DNA of 64,000 nucleotides from Bacteroidales bacterium (GCA_012837935.1 DUQG01000038.1:124001-188000); one strand, 5' to 3'; counted from the stretch's first letter, positions 10,255-19,627 are shown. Numbers and translations are program-made. The notes: generated from the letters alone by a model not told the origin.

Positions 10255-10268
10255 AAAACTTTAATACT

Positions 10269-11153
10269 ATGGCAAAAACAATAGGATTAGGCAGAGGGCT
10301 GGGAGCGTTGATGGATTTAGATACGACCAGTATAAGTGGACCATCTTCGATTAATGAGGTAGAACTGGACTTGATTATACCTAACCCCAATCAGCCGAGA
10401 ACATTTTTTGACGAGGAGGCTTTGGAAGAATTAGCCGCTTCCATTAAAGAACTAGGTGTTATTTCCCCGATTACATTGCGTAAAAACGAGGATAACACCT
10501 ATATGATTATTGCCGGAGAAAGGCGATATAGAGCTGCAAAATCCATTGGGTTGAGAACTATTCCGGCATATATAAGAACTGCTGCTGACGACCAAATGAT
10601 GGAGATGGCGCTGATTGAAAATATACAGCGCGAGGATTTGAATGCCATTGAGATTGCACTTACTTTTTACCGATTAATAAAAGATTACAACCTTACGCAA
10701 GAACGCTTAAGTGAACGAGTTGGTAAAAAACGTGCAACTATTTCAAACTATATCCGTTTGCTACAACTTCCGGCTGAAATTCAAATGGGATTGAAAGACC
10801 GCAAAATAGATATGGGACACGCACGAGCCATTCTAGGACTAGAGAATGCGGCAGATCAACTGAAAATTTACAATCTTATTCTCAAAAATGCTTATCCGGT
10901 TCGTACGGTGGAAGGAATGGTAAGAAATTTCTTGGAAACAGGCAACTTTCAACCCAAAGAGAAAGAGAAACCGAAAAAGAGCAACAAGCTGAACGAACTG
11001 AAAGAGATGGGAGAGTTGAAATCTCATTTAAGTAAGATTTTCAGTGTAAAAGTACAGCTTACTTGCGATGAAAAAGGAAAAGGTAGAATTACTATTCCTT
11101 TTGCTAACGATGAGGAGTTGATGAAAATCATGCAGTTGATGGATAAGATTTAG
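10269..11153 (+). CDS. parB: ParB/RepB/Spo0J family partition protein
   Basis: GLGRGLGALM; IIPNPNQPRTFFDEEALEELAASI; IAGERRYRAAKSIG. Confidence 0.95.
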   Translation: MAKTIGLGRGLGALMDLDTTSISGPSSINEVELDLIIPNPNQPRTFFDEEALEELAASIKELGVISPITLRKNEDNTYMIIAGERRYRAAKSIGLRTIPAYIRTAADDQMMEMALIENIQREDLNAIEIALTFYRLIKDYNLTQERLSERVGKKRATISNYIRLLQLPAEIQMGLKDRKIDMGHARAILGLENAADQLKIYNLILKNAYPVRTVEGMVRNFLETGNFQPKEKEKPKKSNKLNELKEMGELKSHLSKIFSVKVQLTCDEKGKGRITIPFANDEELMKIMQLMDKI

Positions 11154-11172
11154 CTTCCGACTCAAGCAAAAG

Positions 11173-11895
11173 TTGAAAAAAGGAATTATACTATATTTGT
11201 TTTTGTTTTGCTGTGTAGCAATCGCCACATCGCAGACACATAGTAGCGATACCACACAAGTTCTATCGCGCGACACACTTATTTCCAACATGGACGATAA
11301 GCTAATCTTGCAGCAAACGCAGCAAGTGGAGGTAGATACGCTAGAGATTGTGGTGGATACGTTGCAACAAAAAGAAAAATCTTCCCGTGCGAACTTCAAA
11401 CCGGACCCAACACGTGCAGTTTGGATGGGAGCACTTATTCCCGGGTTTGGGCAAATAGTAAATAAAAAATACTGGAAACTGCCTATTGTTTACGGTGGTT
11501 TTATGGGATTTGCGTATGCGCTAAGTTGGAATAATAATCGTTATGTGTCATACAAGAATGCTTATAGAGACATAATTGACGACGATCCAACAACAAATTA
11601 TCACGTAGAAATTCTACCGCGCGGATACACGTTGGAAAATTATCCCGGAGGGATATCAGTATATCGAGATAGGTTAAAAACCGGCATGGAACAGTTTAGA
11701 CGATACCGAGATATGACCATTTTGCTATCCATCGGATATTATGCTTTGGTTATGTTAGATGCCTTTGTTGACGCACAGTTGTACGATTTTGATATCACTC
11801 CCGACTTGGTGCTTAACGTGGCACCTGCGCGAATTCAATACAACGAACACAGCTCTAAGTCCGCTTTTGGACTGCATTGGAGCGTACGTTTCTAA
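11173..11895 (+). CDS. DUF5683-like membrane protein (TTG start)
   Basis: PDPTRAVWMGALIPGFGQIVNKKYWKLPIVYGGFMGFAYALSWNNNRY; follows parB. Confidence 0.75.
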   Translation: MKKGIILYLFLFCCVAIATSQTHSSDTTQVLSRDTLISNMDDKLILQQTQQVEVDTLEIVVDTLQQKEKSSRANFKPDPTRAVWMGALIPGFGQIVNKKYWKLPIVYGGFMGFAYALSWNNNRYVSYKNAYRDIIDDDPTTNYHVEILPRGYTLENYPGGISVYRDRLKTGMEQFRRYRDMTILLSIGYYALVMLDAFVDAQLYDFDITPDLVLNVAPARIQYNEHSSKSAFGLHWSVRF

Positions 11896-11948
11896 AATTT
11901 CATTTAAAAACAATATAATTATCCGTAATTATTCCTAATAATGTTTTC

Positions 11949-12076
11949 AGTTGCCACGACTTTTAAGTCGTGGATTTAATGAATCTAAAGAAAATGGCTT
12001 CAGCCAAAATTTACATAAGTTTGGGCTAAAGCCCGTATTTTACTTTCAAGCTACCCACGACTTAAAAGTCGTGGCT
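11949..12076. repeat. Transposase-less REP-like element
   Basis: CCACGACTTTTAAGTCGTGG (11954-11973), GGCTTCAGCC (11996-12005), GGGCTAAAGCCC (12023-12034), CCACGACTTAAAAGTCGTGG (12055-12074). Confidence 0.8.
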
Positions 12077-12128
12077 ATTTATTATAGGAAGCACTGCGAA
12101 TAACTATTAAAAAAATAAATCTCAATCA

Positions 12129-13487
12129 ATGATAAAATTTAATCACATCTTACTTTTTATTCTCTTTATGTTTTTCGGGTTTTCGGCTACGGCACAGAGT
12201 CCGCGTATCGTATCTGAGCGTAGTATAGCTGAATCCAATAAAGAGGTAAAAGCTAAGGTAAGTGATTTGACTGATGACTCGGATGAAACACCGATAGAAA
12301 ATGACGAAGAGGAAGGAGATGAAAATGAAATAGATACTGAGACCGTAATTCCGGATGATTTTACTAGCTCGTTGGATTATCTTCTACATAACTGGGCGGT
12401 GGATAAAAACGCTCCGGAAAACTGCAAATCGCGCCCCAATCCTTTGACAACAGAGGCTGATTATCGTGAAAGATTGAAGAAGTTGCCTCATTTAATCGAA
12501 ATGCCATACAATTCGATTGTAAAGGATTTTATAGAAATGTACACCCAGCAAAGGCGGAAACAGGTGGAGTACTTACTAGGCTTGAGCGATTATTACTTTC
12601 CGATTTTTGAGGCGGCTTTGGAGAAAGAAAAATTGCCGTTGGAGTTGAGATATCTTCCAATTATTGAGTCGGCATTAAATCCGAGAGCTGTATCCAGAGC
12701 GGGTGCTACGGGTATTTGGCAATTTATGATTGGTACGGGTAAAATGTATGGATTGGAAGTTACATCGCTGGTAGATGAGCGGATGGATCCGGCGAAATCG
12801 TCTTTGGCTGCAGCTAAGTTTTTGAAAGAACTTTATTCTATCTATTCCGATTGGCACTTGGCAATAGCAGCTTATAATTGTGGTCCGGGGAATGTGAATA
12901 AAGCCATCAGACGTGCTGACGGAAAACGTGATTTTTGGTCAATTTATCCTTATCTTCCTTCAGAAACACGCGCTTACGTACCCCTTTTTATCGCAGCTAA
13001 TTATGCGTTGACTTATGCACCGGAGCACCATCTTTGTCCGGCAAAAGTACGAATTCCCGTATTGACCGACACAATAATGCTAAATGAGCGTGTTCATTTG
13101 GAGCAAGTGTCTGCTGTGCTTAAAATGCCTCTTGATGAACTTCGCATTTTAAATCCGCAATACAGACGTGATATTGTTCCCGGCGATATAAAACCTTATC
13201 CGCTCTGTTTACCGCATAATTATGCGAATCTTTTTATTGACAATAGAGATAGTATTAGAGTATATAAAGCAGCTACATTAATTGAAAGGCGCGATGAAGT
13301 AGAAGTGTCTCAGGTAGCAAAAACCGATTCACGCTCAAAATATACCTATCATACGGTAAAAAAAGGTCAAAACTTAGGCTCTATTGCTAAAAGATACAGA
13401 ACTACGGTAAAGAAAATTCAGCGTGCGAATGGATTAAGATCAACGAAAATTAGAGCCGGACAACGGTTGAAAATTCCGAGAAGCTAA
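12129..13487 (+). CDS. Lytic transglycosylase with LysM domain (MltD-like)
   Basis: SLT motif ESALNPRAVSRAGATGIWQFM; AIAAYNCGPGNVNKAI; C-terminal LysM YHTVKKGQNLGSIAKRYRTTVKKIQRANGL. Confidence 0.9.
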   Translation: MIKFNHILLFILFMFFGFSATAQSPRIVSERSIAESNKEVKAKVSDLTDDSDETPIENDEEEGDENEIDTETVIPDDFTSSLDYLLHNWAVDKNAPENCKSRPNPLTTEADYRERLKKLPHLIEMPYNSIVKDFIEMYTQQRRKQVEYLLGLSDYYFPIFEAALEKEKLPLELRYLPIIESALNPRAVSRAGATGIWQFMIGTGKMYGLEVTSLVDERMDPAKSSLAAAKFLKELYSIYSDWHLAIAAYNCGPGNVNKAIRRADGKRDFWSIYPYLPSETRAYVPLFIAANYALTYAPEHHLCPAKVRIPVLTDTIMLNERVHLEQVSAVLKMPLDELRILNPQYRRDIVPGDIKPYPLCLPHNYANLFIDNRDSIRVYKAATLIERRDEVEVSQVAKTDSRSKYTYHTVKKGQNLGSIAKRYRTTVKKIQRANGLRSTKIRAGQRLKIPRS

Positions 13488-13589
13488 ATGTTGGGTGTTT
13501 GATGTAGGATGTTGTTTGGTTGTTATTACGCTTCGCTGTGATGTGTTCGTGGTTTTCTAGTTATTTTTACCTTAAACAAAAATACCATT

Positions 13590-14099
13590 ATGGCTAAAGA
13601 AAAACTTTATTATTCTATTCGTGAAGTGGCTGATATGTTTAATATCAATCAGTCCAATCTTCGTTTTTGGGAAAAAGAGTTTAAGCAACTAAAGCCTCGC
13701 AGAAACGACAAAGGTACCCGATTTTACACTAAAGAGAATATCCGGACGGTAAAGACAATAATTTATCTTATCGAAGAGCAGAAACTTACTTTGGAGGGAG
13801 TAAGAATGAGGCTTAATGAAAAGAAAAATGTGGTAGAGAAGCAGCAAGAAGTGGTCGAAAGATTAACAAAAGTTCGTGCAGAACTTAAGGTTATGATTTC
13901 TTCCTTAGGAAAACCGGACGGTATATCAGAACTTGATTTTATAGACGAGGCTGAGTATCTGGCTTATAATCCTAATCTGACTAAATCTGTAGAAGAGGAA
14001 ATTGAACCCGAAACCAAACCGCAAGAAAGTGTGCCTGATAAAGTTAAAAACACATCTGAAAGCACATCAGGTGCATCTCAGTTGGATTTATTTAGCTAA
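13590..14099 (+). CDS. MerR family transcriptional regulator
   Basis: YYSIREVADMFNINQSNLRFWEKEFKQLKPRRNDKGTRFYTKENI. Confidence 0.9.
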   Translation: MAKEKLYYSIREVADMFNINQSNLRFWEKEFKQLKPRRNDKGTRFYTKENIRTVKTIIYLIEEQKLTLEGVRMRLNEKKNVVEKQQEVVERLTKVRAELKVMISSLGKPDGISELDFIDEAEYLAYNPNLTKSVEEEIEPETKPQESVPDKVKNTSESTSGASQLDLFS

Positions 14100-14101
14100 T
14101 C

Positions 14102-14428
14102 ATGTCATCCATAGATTATGAGAAAGTTACCATTGAAAAAATGGTACAGCTCTATTGCCGCAACAAACATAAGGACAAATCCGAAAAACTATGTCCCGAC
14201 TGCCAAGAGGTGCTAATTTATGCGCAAGATAGACTGGATAAATGTCCGTTTGGTGATGATAAAGGTGCTTGTTCGGAATGTTCGATTCATTGCTACAAGA
14301 AAGAAATGAAGGAGAAAGTGAAAGTTATCATGCGTTTTTCCGGTCCTCGAATGTTATTGTATCATCCTTTTGATTTTCTGATTCATTACACCAAAGACAA
14401 ATTGATAAAACAAAAACGCCGACGTTAA
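14102..14428 (+). CDS. Nitrous oxide-stimulated promoter family protein (YgbA-like), Cys-rich
   Basis: MVQLYCRNKH...LCPDCQEVLIYAQDRLDKCPFG...CSECSIHCYKKEM...FSGPRMLLYHP. Confidence 0.85.
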   Translation: MSSIDYEKVTIEKMVQLYCRNKHKDKSEKLCPDCQEVLIYAQDRLDKCPFGDDKGACSECSIHCYKKEMKEKVKVIMRFSGPRMLLYHPFDFLIHYTKDKLIKQKRRR

Positions 14429-14446
14429 CGTCGGCGTTTTTGTTTT
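14407..14446. terminator. Perfect 40-nt palindrome; bidirectional terminator overlapping the upstream CDS end
   Basis: AAAACAAAAACGCCGACGTT/AACGTCGGCGTTTTTGTTTT between convergent genes; stop codon TAA (14426-14428) at the centre. Confidence 0.9.
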
Positions 14447-14460
14447 ATGTTGTTATTCAA

Positions 14461-15000
14461 TTATTTTGCAGGTGCTGGTGTAGCAGGTTTTTTGTCTGTA
14501 AGATTTAATTTCTTCTTTACTAATGGTGTAATGTCATTAGCAGCCGCACCTGTGTGAACAATTGTTTGAGAAGCCATATCGAAGATATAAGCATAATTGT
14601 TTTCAGTAGCTACATCGCTGATAGCTTTTGTAATCTTCTCACGTATTGGTGCTAAAAGCTCTTCTTGTTTTTTCATCACATCCAACTGTGCCTGCTGTCT
14701 GGTGTTGGCAATGCGTTGCTCACGGTCTTGTAGTTCAGCCATACGAGCTTGTTTGATACTTTCAGACATGGTTGCTTGTTTGTCTTGAAAATCTTTAATT
14801 TGTGCAGTAAGTTCTTGTTGCATTTTGTCCAAAATTTCTTCCCATTCAGTACCTATGTCGTTAAGCTGCTTTTGAATGGTTTCAACTTCAGGCATCAATG
14901 CGAATATTTCTTGAGAATTTACGTGACCAATTTTTTGGTTTTGAGCCATCAAACCCATCGGTAAAACGGCTAGCAATAATAAAGCAATTTTTTTAATCAT
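14461..15000 (-). CDS. OmpH/Skp family periplasmic chaperone, copy 1
   Basis: MIKKIALLLLAVLPMGLMAQNQKIGHVNSQEIFALMPEVETIQ; coiled-coil body. The ORF-track start (15081) is in the upstream repeat; signal peptide starts at 15000. Confidence 0.85.
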   Translation of the reverse strand: MIKKIALLLLAVLPMGLMAQNQKIGHVNSQEIFALMPEVETIQKQLNDIGTEWEEILDKMQQELTAQIKDFQDKQATMSESIKQARMAELQDREQRIANTRQQAQLDVMKKQEELLAPIREKITKAISDVATENNYAYIFDMASQTIVHTGAAANDITPLVKKKLNLTDKKPATPAPAK

Positions 15001-15028
15001 TTTTCTTTTTATTAAGTAAGTTGTTATT

Positions 15029-15208
15029 GAACTTGTCTCGACTTTTAAAACATAGAGAACAATAGTTAAATATATGAGCATTTTTTGTTGTTTTTCGAGA
15101 ACATAGTAAAAAAATCGAAGATTTTTTTCGCTATTGTTTCCGAAACCATGAGAATATGCTCGTTTTTTTCTATGTTTGCTACTGTTTTGAAAAAGTCAAG
15201 ATGACTTC
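15029..15208. repeat. 180-bp foldback element, copy 1
   Basis: Near full-length imperfect palindrome centred on AAAAAAATC-gaa-GATTTTTTT (15108-15128); ~94% identical to 15802-15981. Confidence 0.85.
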
Positions 15209-15251
15209 ATTTTCTAATTAGTTTTATTAATTGTGTGCAAAAATATATAAT

Positions 15252-15767
15252 TTATTTTGAATAATCCAATTTTTTTAGCACTTCGTCACTGATGTCAATT
15301 TTAGGCGATACGAATATAGCGCTCATAGCCGATGATTTATCAAAAACCAAGTCCAAGCCTTTGGCGGTGCTTATTTCTTGTATAGCATTATAAACTTCAT
15401 CTTGAATTGGCTTCATCAGGCTTTCTCTCTTTTTGAAAAGTTCGCCGTCCGGACCAAAGTATTTACGTTTCAGCTCTTGTGCTGCTTTTTCTTTAGCTAT
15501 AATTTCATCTTCACGCTTTACTTTCATCTCATCAGACATAAAAACAAGCTCGGTCTGATAATTTTTGTAAAGTTGTTGAACTTCTTTCATCAGTTCATCC
15601 ACTTCTGCTTGCCATTTTTTAGAAACTTGGTTAAGCTGTTCGTTAGCACTTTCAAATGCCGGAATATTTTTCATAATATATGCCATATCTATTGTGGCAA
15701 ACTTCTGAGCTTGTGCGGCAAATCCTAAGCCTGTTATAAGGCAGAGTGTTAAAAGTATTTTTTTCAT
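15252..15767 (-). CDS. OmpH/Skp family periplasmic chaperone, copy 2
   Basis: MKKILLTLCLITGLGFAAQAQKFATIDMAYIMKNIPAFESANEQLNQ; start at 15767 rather than 15854. Confidence 0.85.
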   Translation of the reverse strand: MKKILLTLCLITGLGFAAQAQKFATIDMAYIMKNIPAFESANEQLNQVSKKWQAEVDELMKEVQQLYKNYQTELVFMSDEMKVKREDEIIAKEKAAQELKRKYFGPDGELFKKRESLMKPIQDEVYNAIQEISTAKGLDLVFDKSSAMSAIFVSPKIDISDEVLKKLDYSK

Positions 15768-15801
15768 ATTCGAAATAAAATTAATGGTAAAACTATATTT
15801 T

Positions 15802-15981
15802 GAACTCGTCTCGACTTTTAAAACATAGAGAACAATAGTTAAATATATGAGCATTTTTTATTGTTTTCCGTGAACATAGTAAAAAAATCTTCGATTTTTT
15901 TCGCTATTGTTTCCGAAACCACGAAAATATGCACGTTTTTTTCTATGTTTGCTACTGTTTTGAAAAAGTCAAGATAACTTC
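15802..15981. repeat. 180-bp foldback element, copy 2
   Basis: Same length and ends (GAACT...ACTTC) as copy 1; central loop is ttc instead of gaa. Confidence 0.85.
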
Positions 15982-16158
15982 TTTTAAAGCAAAATTACGA
16001 TTATATAAATATCAAAATCTTTGCCAAAGTTTTTTTGAAAGTTTATAAAGCGTCTTTAATTATGAATTATGAATTATAAATGATGAAAGAATAAGGAATC
16101 CTTTGCGACTTAGTGTCTTAGCGTGAATTAGTTTACTCATTTTCACATTTCCACATTT

Positions 16159-18864
16159 TTAAAGTTCTTTTCCTATTACAAAGTGGAATTCACCGCCGTT
16201 TGCTTTGGTATCACCTACTTGCGGGTCAAATCCGTATCCCCAGTCAATACCCATAATACCAAACATTTGAAGATAAATTCGAGCACCAATTCCGGCAGCT
16301 CGTTTAAGTTTGAATGGGTTGTAGTCAGAAAGTTTGTTAAAGCTGTTTCCTGCTTCAAAGAAAGCCAACGCCCAAATAGTGGCACTTTGTTCTAACGTAA
16401 TTGGGTATCTCAGCTCAAAAGTAAATTTATTGTACAAATAAGCTGCTCTACGTCCATATTCGTCGTAAGGTGTAAGTGAGCCGGTTTCGTAACCACGCAT
16501 GGAAATATATTCGTTGGCATATCCGCCATATCCTGTCATTCCATCACCACCAAACATATACGTTCCGAAAGGTGTGCGAGCATTTTTATTGTAATGACCT
16601 ACGAATGCAAATTCAGCACGTGCCATCAGCACTGGAGTACGGTCAATAGGCAATAACGGCGTAAATGTTTTGGCGCTAAATTTCCATTTATGATACTCTA
16701 TCCATCTGTATCTTTCAGCATCCGTCATTTTTGGGTCGCTATAATTCTTATTGTTGAACATAGAGTAGGGTGGTGTAACTTCCAATCCAAAAGAGAATGT
16801 AGAACCTCTACGGGTAAATAGTGGGTTGTCAATAGAATTTCTGCTAAGTACCAGGTTTAAGCTCAAGTTGTTAAAGTTACCATTGGATACGTTTGTTTCA
16901 TACTGATACCAGTCTTTTATCATATAGCGCTGATAGCCCAGTTGTGCGTATATGGTAAAAAAGTTATCCGGCCAATTTAAGCGTTTTCCGTATCCGGCAG
17001 AAGCACCTAGTACGCGGAAATATTTATTTTTGTCAATCTCGCTTTCGAAGCTGTTTTGCATACCGTATCCGTAACCATAGTCACCATATCCACCATAACC
17101 GTATGGATTGTAGCCATATCCGTATCCGCCGTAACCACCGTATCCGTATGGATTGTAACCATATCCACCGTAATTATACATATTTCGGTACGACTCCAAG
17201 TAGCGCTTACTCATACCTTTAGTTGTTGAGTAATACAATGAGAGAGAAAGCGAATTAGGACGCTTTCCACCCAGCCATGGCTCTAAAAAAGAAAGACTGA
17301 ATGACGAATAGTAATTTCCGTTGGTACGTGCGTCTATGGTAAAGGTTTGTCCTTCGCCTTGTGGTACAATTCGGTAAGTCTCAGGCTTAAATAGGTTTTG
17401 AATGGCAAAGTTGGTAAATTTCAATCCAACACTTCCTACCAATCCGGCTGCACCCCATCCGGCAGAAAATTCAATTTGGTCGCTTGATTTTGTTTCTAAA
17501 TTATAAGTAATATCTACCGTCCCATTTTCTTCGTCAGACTCAATACCTACGTTTTTATACAACTTTTCATTATCGAAATGCGACATTTGGGCTAGGTATT
17601 GCAACGAATTGATGATATTACTTTGGCTGTATAGAGCGCCCGGTTTGGTGTACAATTCACGGCGAACCACGTTTTCATATACACGCGTGTTTCCTGATAT
17701 TTTTATATCGTTGATAGTAGCTTGTTTACCTTCATACACCCGCAGTTCAAAATTTATCGTATCATTCTCGATAGAGGTTTCTACAGGAATAATTCTGGAA
17801 AAAAGATATCCGTTGTCTTGATAATGTTTGTTGATAGCTTCATGCTGGTCATTTTGTAGGCGATCCATCAGAAGCTTGTAGTTATAAATATCCCCTTTTT
17901 TAATTCCCAATCGGCTACTGAGGTAGTCATGCGGATAAATAGTATTACCTATCCAACTAATATCTCCAAAGTAGTATTTATCACCCTCATGTACAGTCAG
18001 GTAAACATCTACCGTTTTGGCATCTACATCTACTACGCTATCCGAAACCACGTAAGCATCGCGGTATCCGTGTTCGTTGTATGCTTCTACAATAAGTTTT
18101 TTGTCTTCTTCGTATTTTTCGCGAATGAATTTTTTTGTACGGAAAATATTTCGAATTTTATTACTGTTCGTCTTTTTCATTGCTTTGTCAATCTGCCAAT
18201 CCGTCAGAGCAGAGTTGCCTTTCACATGAATACTCCGAACCTTTGTTTTTTCTTTCTTGTCCACCTCAATATCCACTTTTACGTAGTTTGGTTGCTCAGG
18301 GTCGTCTTTTTGGAATATTTGGATATCAGCATTAGCAAATCCTTTTTCGTCCAAGTATCTTTTTATTTCAAGCTTAGCACGGTCAGACATATTTGGACTT
18401 ATTTGTTTGTCTTTCTGAATGCCGATACGATTAGTTAACTCTTCTATTTCATTCTTTTTCAATCCTTTAAATTCAATTTCAGACACTCGAGGACGCATGG
18501 CAAGTTTAATGGTAATCCAAACTTTATCACCTTCTATTTTAGTCCAAAAAATATCTACATTGGAAAATAAAGATTGTTCCCAGAATTTTTTAACCGCTTG
18601 TGTGATTTCTACTCCCGGAGGTGCCGGCAATGTGATTTGCTGACCTACGGAAAGACCTGAAAAGCTAATAAGTAGGTAATCCTCGTAAGCATCGGCACCT
18701 TCTACCTGAATATCGGCAATGGTATAAACTTTAGGACGCATAAAGTCCATAATCGGCGCTTCTTGAGAATTGTCTGTGGTGTTATCTGTGTCAGTAGTTT
18801 GAGCAGATGTGTTCAAACCAAAAATCAGTAGAAAGCAAAATATAAGTAAACTTTTGTATTGCAT
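16159..18864 (-). CDS. bamA: Outer membrane protein assembly factor BamA
   Basis: POTRA repeats, C-terminal Omp85 barrel (MRGYETGSLTP; AGIGARIYLQMFGIMGIDWGYGF). Gly/Tyr-rich insertion in the barrel region. Confidence 0.93.
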   Translation of the reverse strand: MQYKSLLIFCFLLIFGLNTSAQTTDTDNTTDNSQEAPIMDFMRPKVYTIADIQVEGADAYEDYLLISFSGLSVGQQITLPAPPGVEITQAVKKFWEQSLFSNVDIFWTKIEGDKVWITIKLAMRPRVSEIEFKGLKKNEIEELTNRIGIQKDKQISPNMSDRAKLEIKRYLDEKGFANADIQIFQKDDPEQPNYVKVDIEVDKKEKTKVRSIHVKGNSALTDWQIDKAMKKTNSNKIRNIFRTKKFIREKYEEDKKLIVEAYNEHGYRDAYVVSDSVVDVDAKTVDVYLTVHEGDKYYFGDISWIGNTIYPHDYLSSRLGIKKGDIYNYKLLMDRLQNDQHEAINKHYQDNGYLFSRIIPVETSIENDTINFELRVYEGKQATINDIKISGNTRVYENVVRRELYTKPGALYSQSNIINSLQYLAQMSHFDNEKLYKNVGIESDEENGTVDITYNLETKSSDQIEFSAGWGAAGLVGSVGLKFTNFAIQNLFKPETYRIVPQGEGQTFTIDARTNGNYYSSFSLSFLEPWLGGKRPNSLSLSLYYSTTKGMSKRYLESYRNMYNYGGYGYNPYGYGGYGGYGYGYNPYGYGGYGDYGYGYGMQNSFESEIDKNKYFRVLGASAGYGKRLNWPDNFFTIYAQLGYQRYMIKDWYQYETNVSNGNFNNLSLNLVLSRNSIDNPLFTRRGSTFSFGLEVTPPYSMFNNKNYSDPKMTDAERYRWIEYHKWKFSAKTFTPLLPIDRTPVLMARAEFAFVGHYNKNARTPFGTYMFGGDGMTGYGGYANEYISMRGYETGSLTPYDEYGRRAAYLYNKFTFELRYPITLEQSATIWALAFFEAGNSFNKLSDYNPFKLKRAAGIGARIYLQMFGIMGIDWGYGFDPQVGDTKANGGEFHFVIGKEL

Positions 18865-18899
18865 TTTATATAGTAAAAATCTTCTTTTTTTGTAAATAA

Positions 18900-19622
18900 T
18901 TATTTTCCGAAACGTCTTTCACGCTTTTGAAATTCCACAAGTGCTTCGTAAAAGCTTTCTTTTCGGAAATCAGGCCAGTGTGTCTCGGTAAAGTAAAATT
19001 CCGAATAGGCTAATTGCCATAGCAGAAAATTACTGATACGCATTTCGCCACTGGTACGTATCATCAAGTCCGGGTCAGGGATGCCTTTGGTAGTCAGATA
19101 GTTTGAAACTGTTTCGTCTGTCAAATCAGCTGCGTTTAGTTTTCCATCGCTGACATCTTGTGCTATAAGTTTTAGTGCGTTTGTTATTTCCCAGCGAGAT
19201 GAGTAGCTAAGTGCCAAAACCAAGTTTAAACGAGTGTTTTTAGCAGTATCATCTATGCACTTGCTGAGTTTTTCTTTTGCGCCTTGAGGTAATCTATCCA
19301 AATCGCCTATTGCCATTAGGCGAACGTTGTTTTTATTCAACGTGGGTGTTTCTTTCACAATCGTTTCCACCAAAAGTTCCATCAAAGCATCCACTTCTTC
19401 TTTGGGTCTGTTCCAGTTTTCGGTGGAGAAAGCGTAGAGTGTCAGATATTCTACACCTATTTCAGCAGCAGCTTCGGTACATTCGCGAACAGAAACCACG
19501 CCATTCTGATGACCGTAAATACGTTCTTGTCCGCGTTCTTGCGCCCAACGCCCATTGCCATCCATGATTATAGCCACATGTTTTGGCAATCGCTCTCTAT
19601 CTACTTGATCTTTGAAAGACAT
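18900..19622 (-). CDS. uppS: Isoprenyl transferase (undecaprenyl diphosphate synthase)
   Basis: HVAIIMDGNGRWAQERG; LTLYAFSTENWNRP; DLMIRTSGEMRISNFLLWQLAYSEFYF. Confidence 0.95.
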   Translation of the reverse strand: MSFKDQVDRERLPKHVAIIMDGNGRWAQERGQERIYGHQNGVVSVRECTEAAAEIGVEYLTLYAFSTENWNRPKEEVDALMELLVETIVKETPTLNKNNVRLMAIGDLDRLPQGAKEKLSKCIDDTAKNTRLNLVLALSYSSRWEITNALKLIAQDVSDGKLNAADLTDETVSNYLTTKGIPDPDLMIRTSGEMRISNFLLWQLAYSEFYFTETHWPDFRKESFYEALVEFQKRERRFGK

Positions 19623-19627
19623 CTTTT

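Noticed and set aside
15001-15854. Identical N-terminal peptide MLIYLTIVLYVLKVETSS on both skp ORFs in the track
   Set aside because: It comes from the 180-bp repeat being open in the same frame upstream of each gene. Clear signal peptides begin at 15000 and 15767, so I treat the extensions as untranslated.
17929-18438. 169-aa plus-strand ORF
   Set aside because: Antisense to bamA, with low-complexity Phe/Ile-rich composition; a shadow ORF of a well-supported gene.
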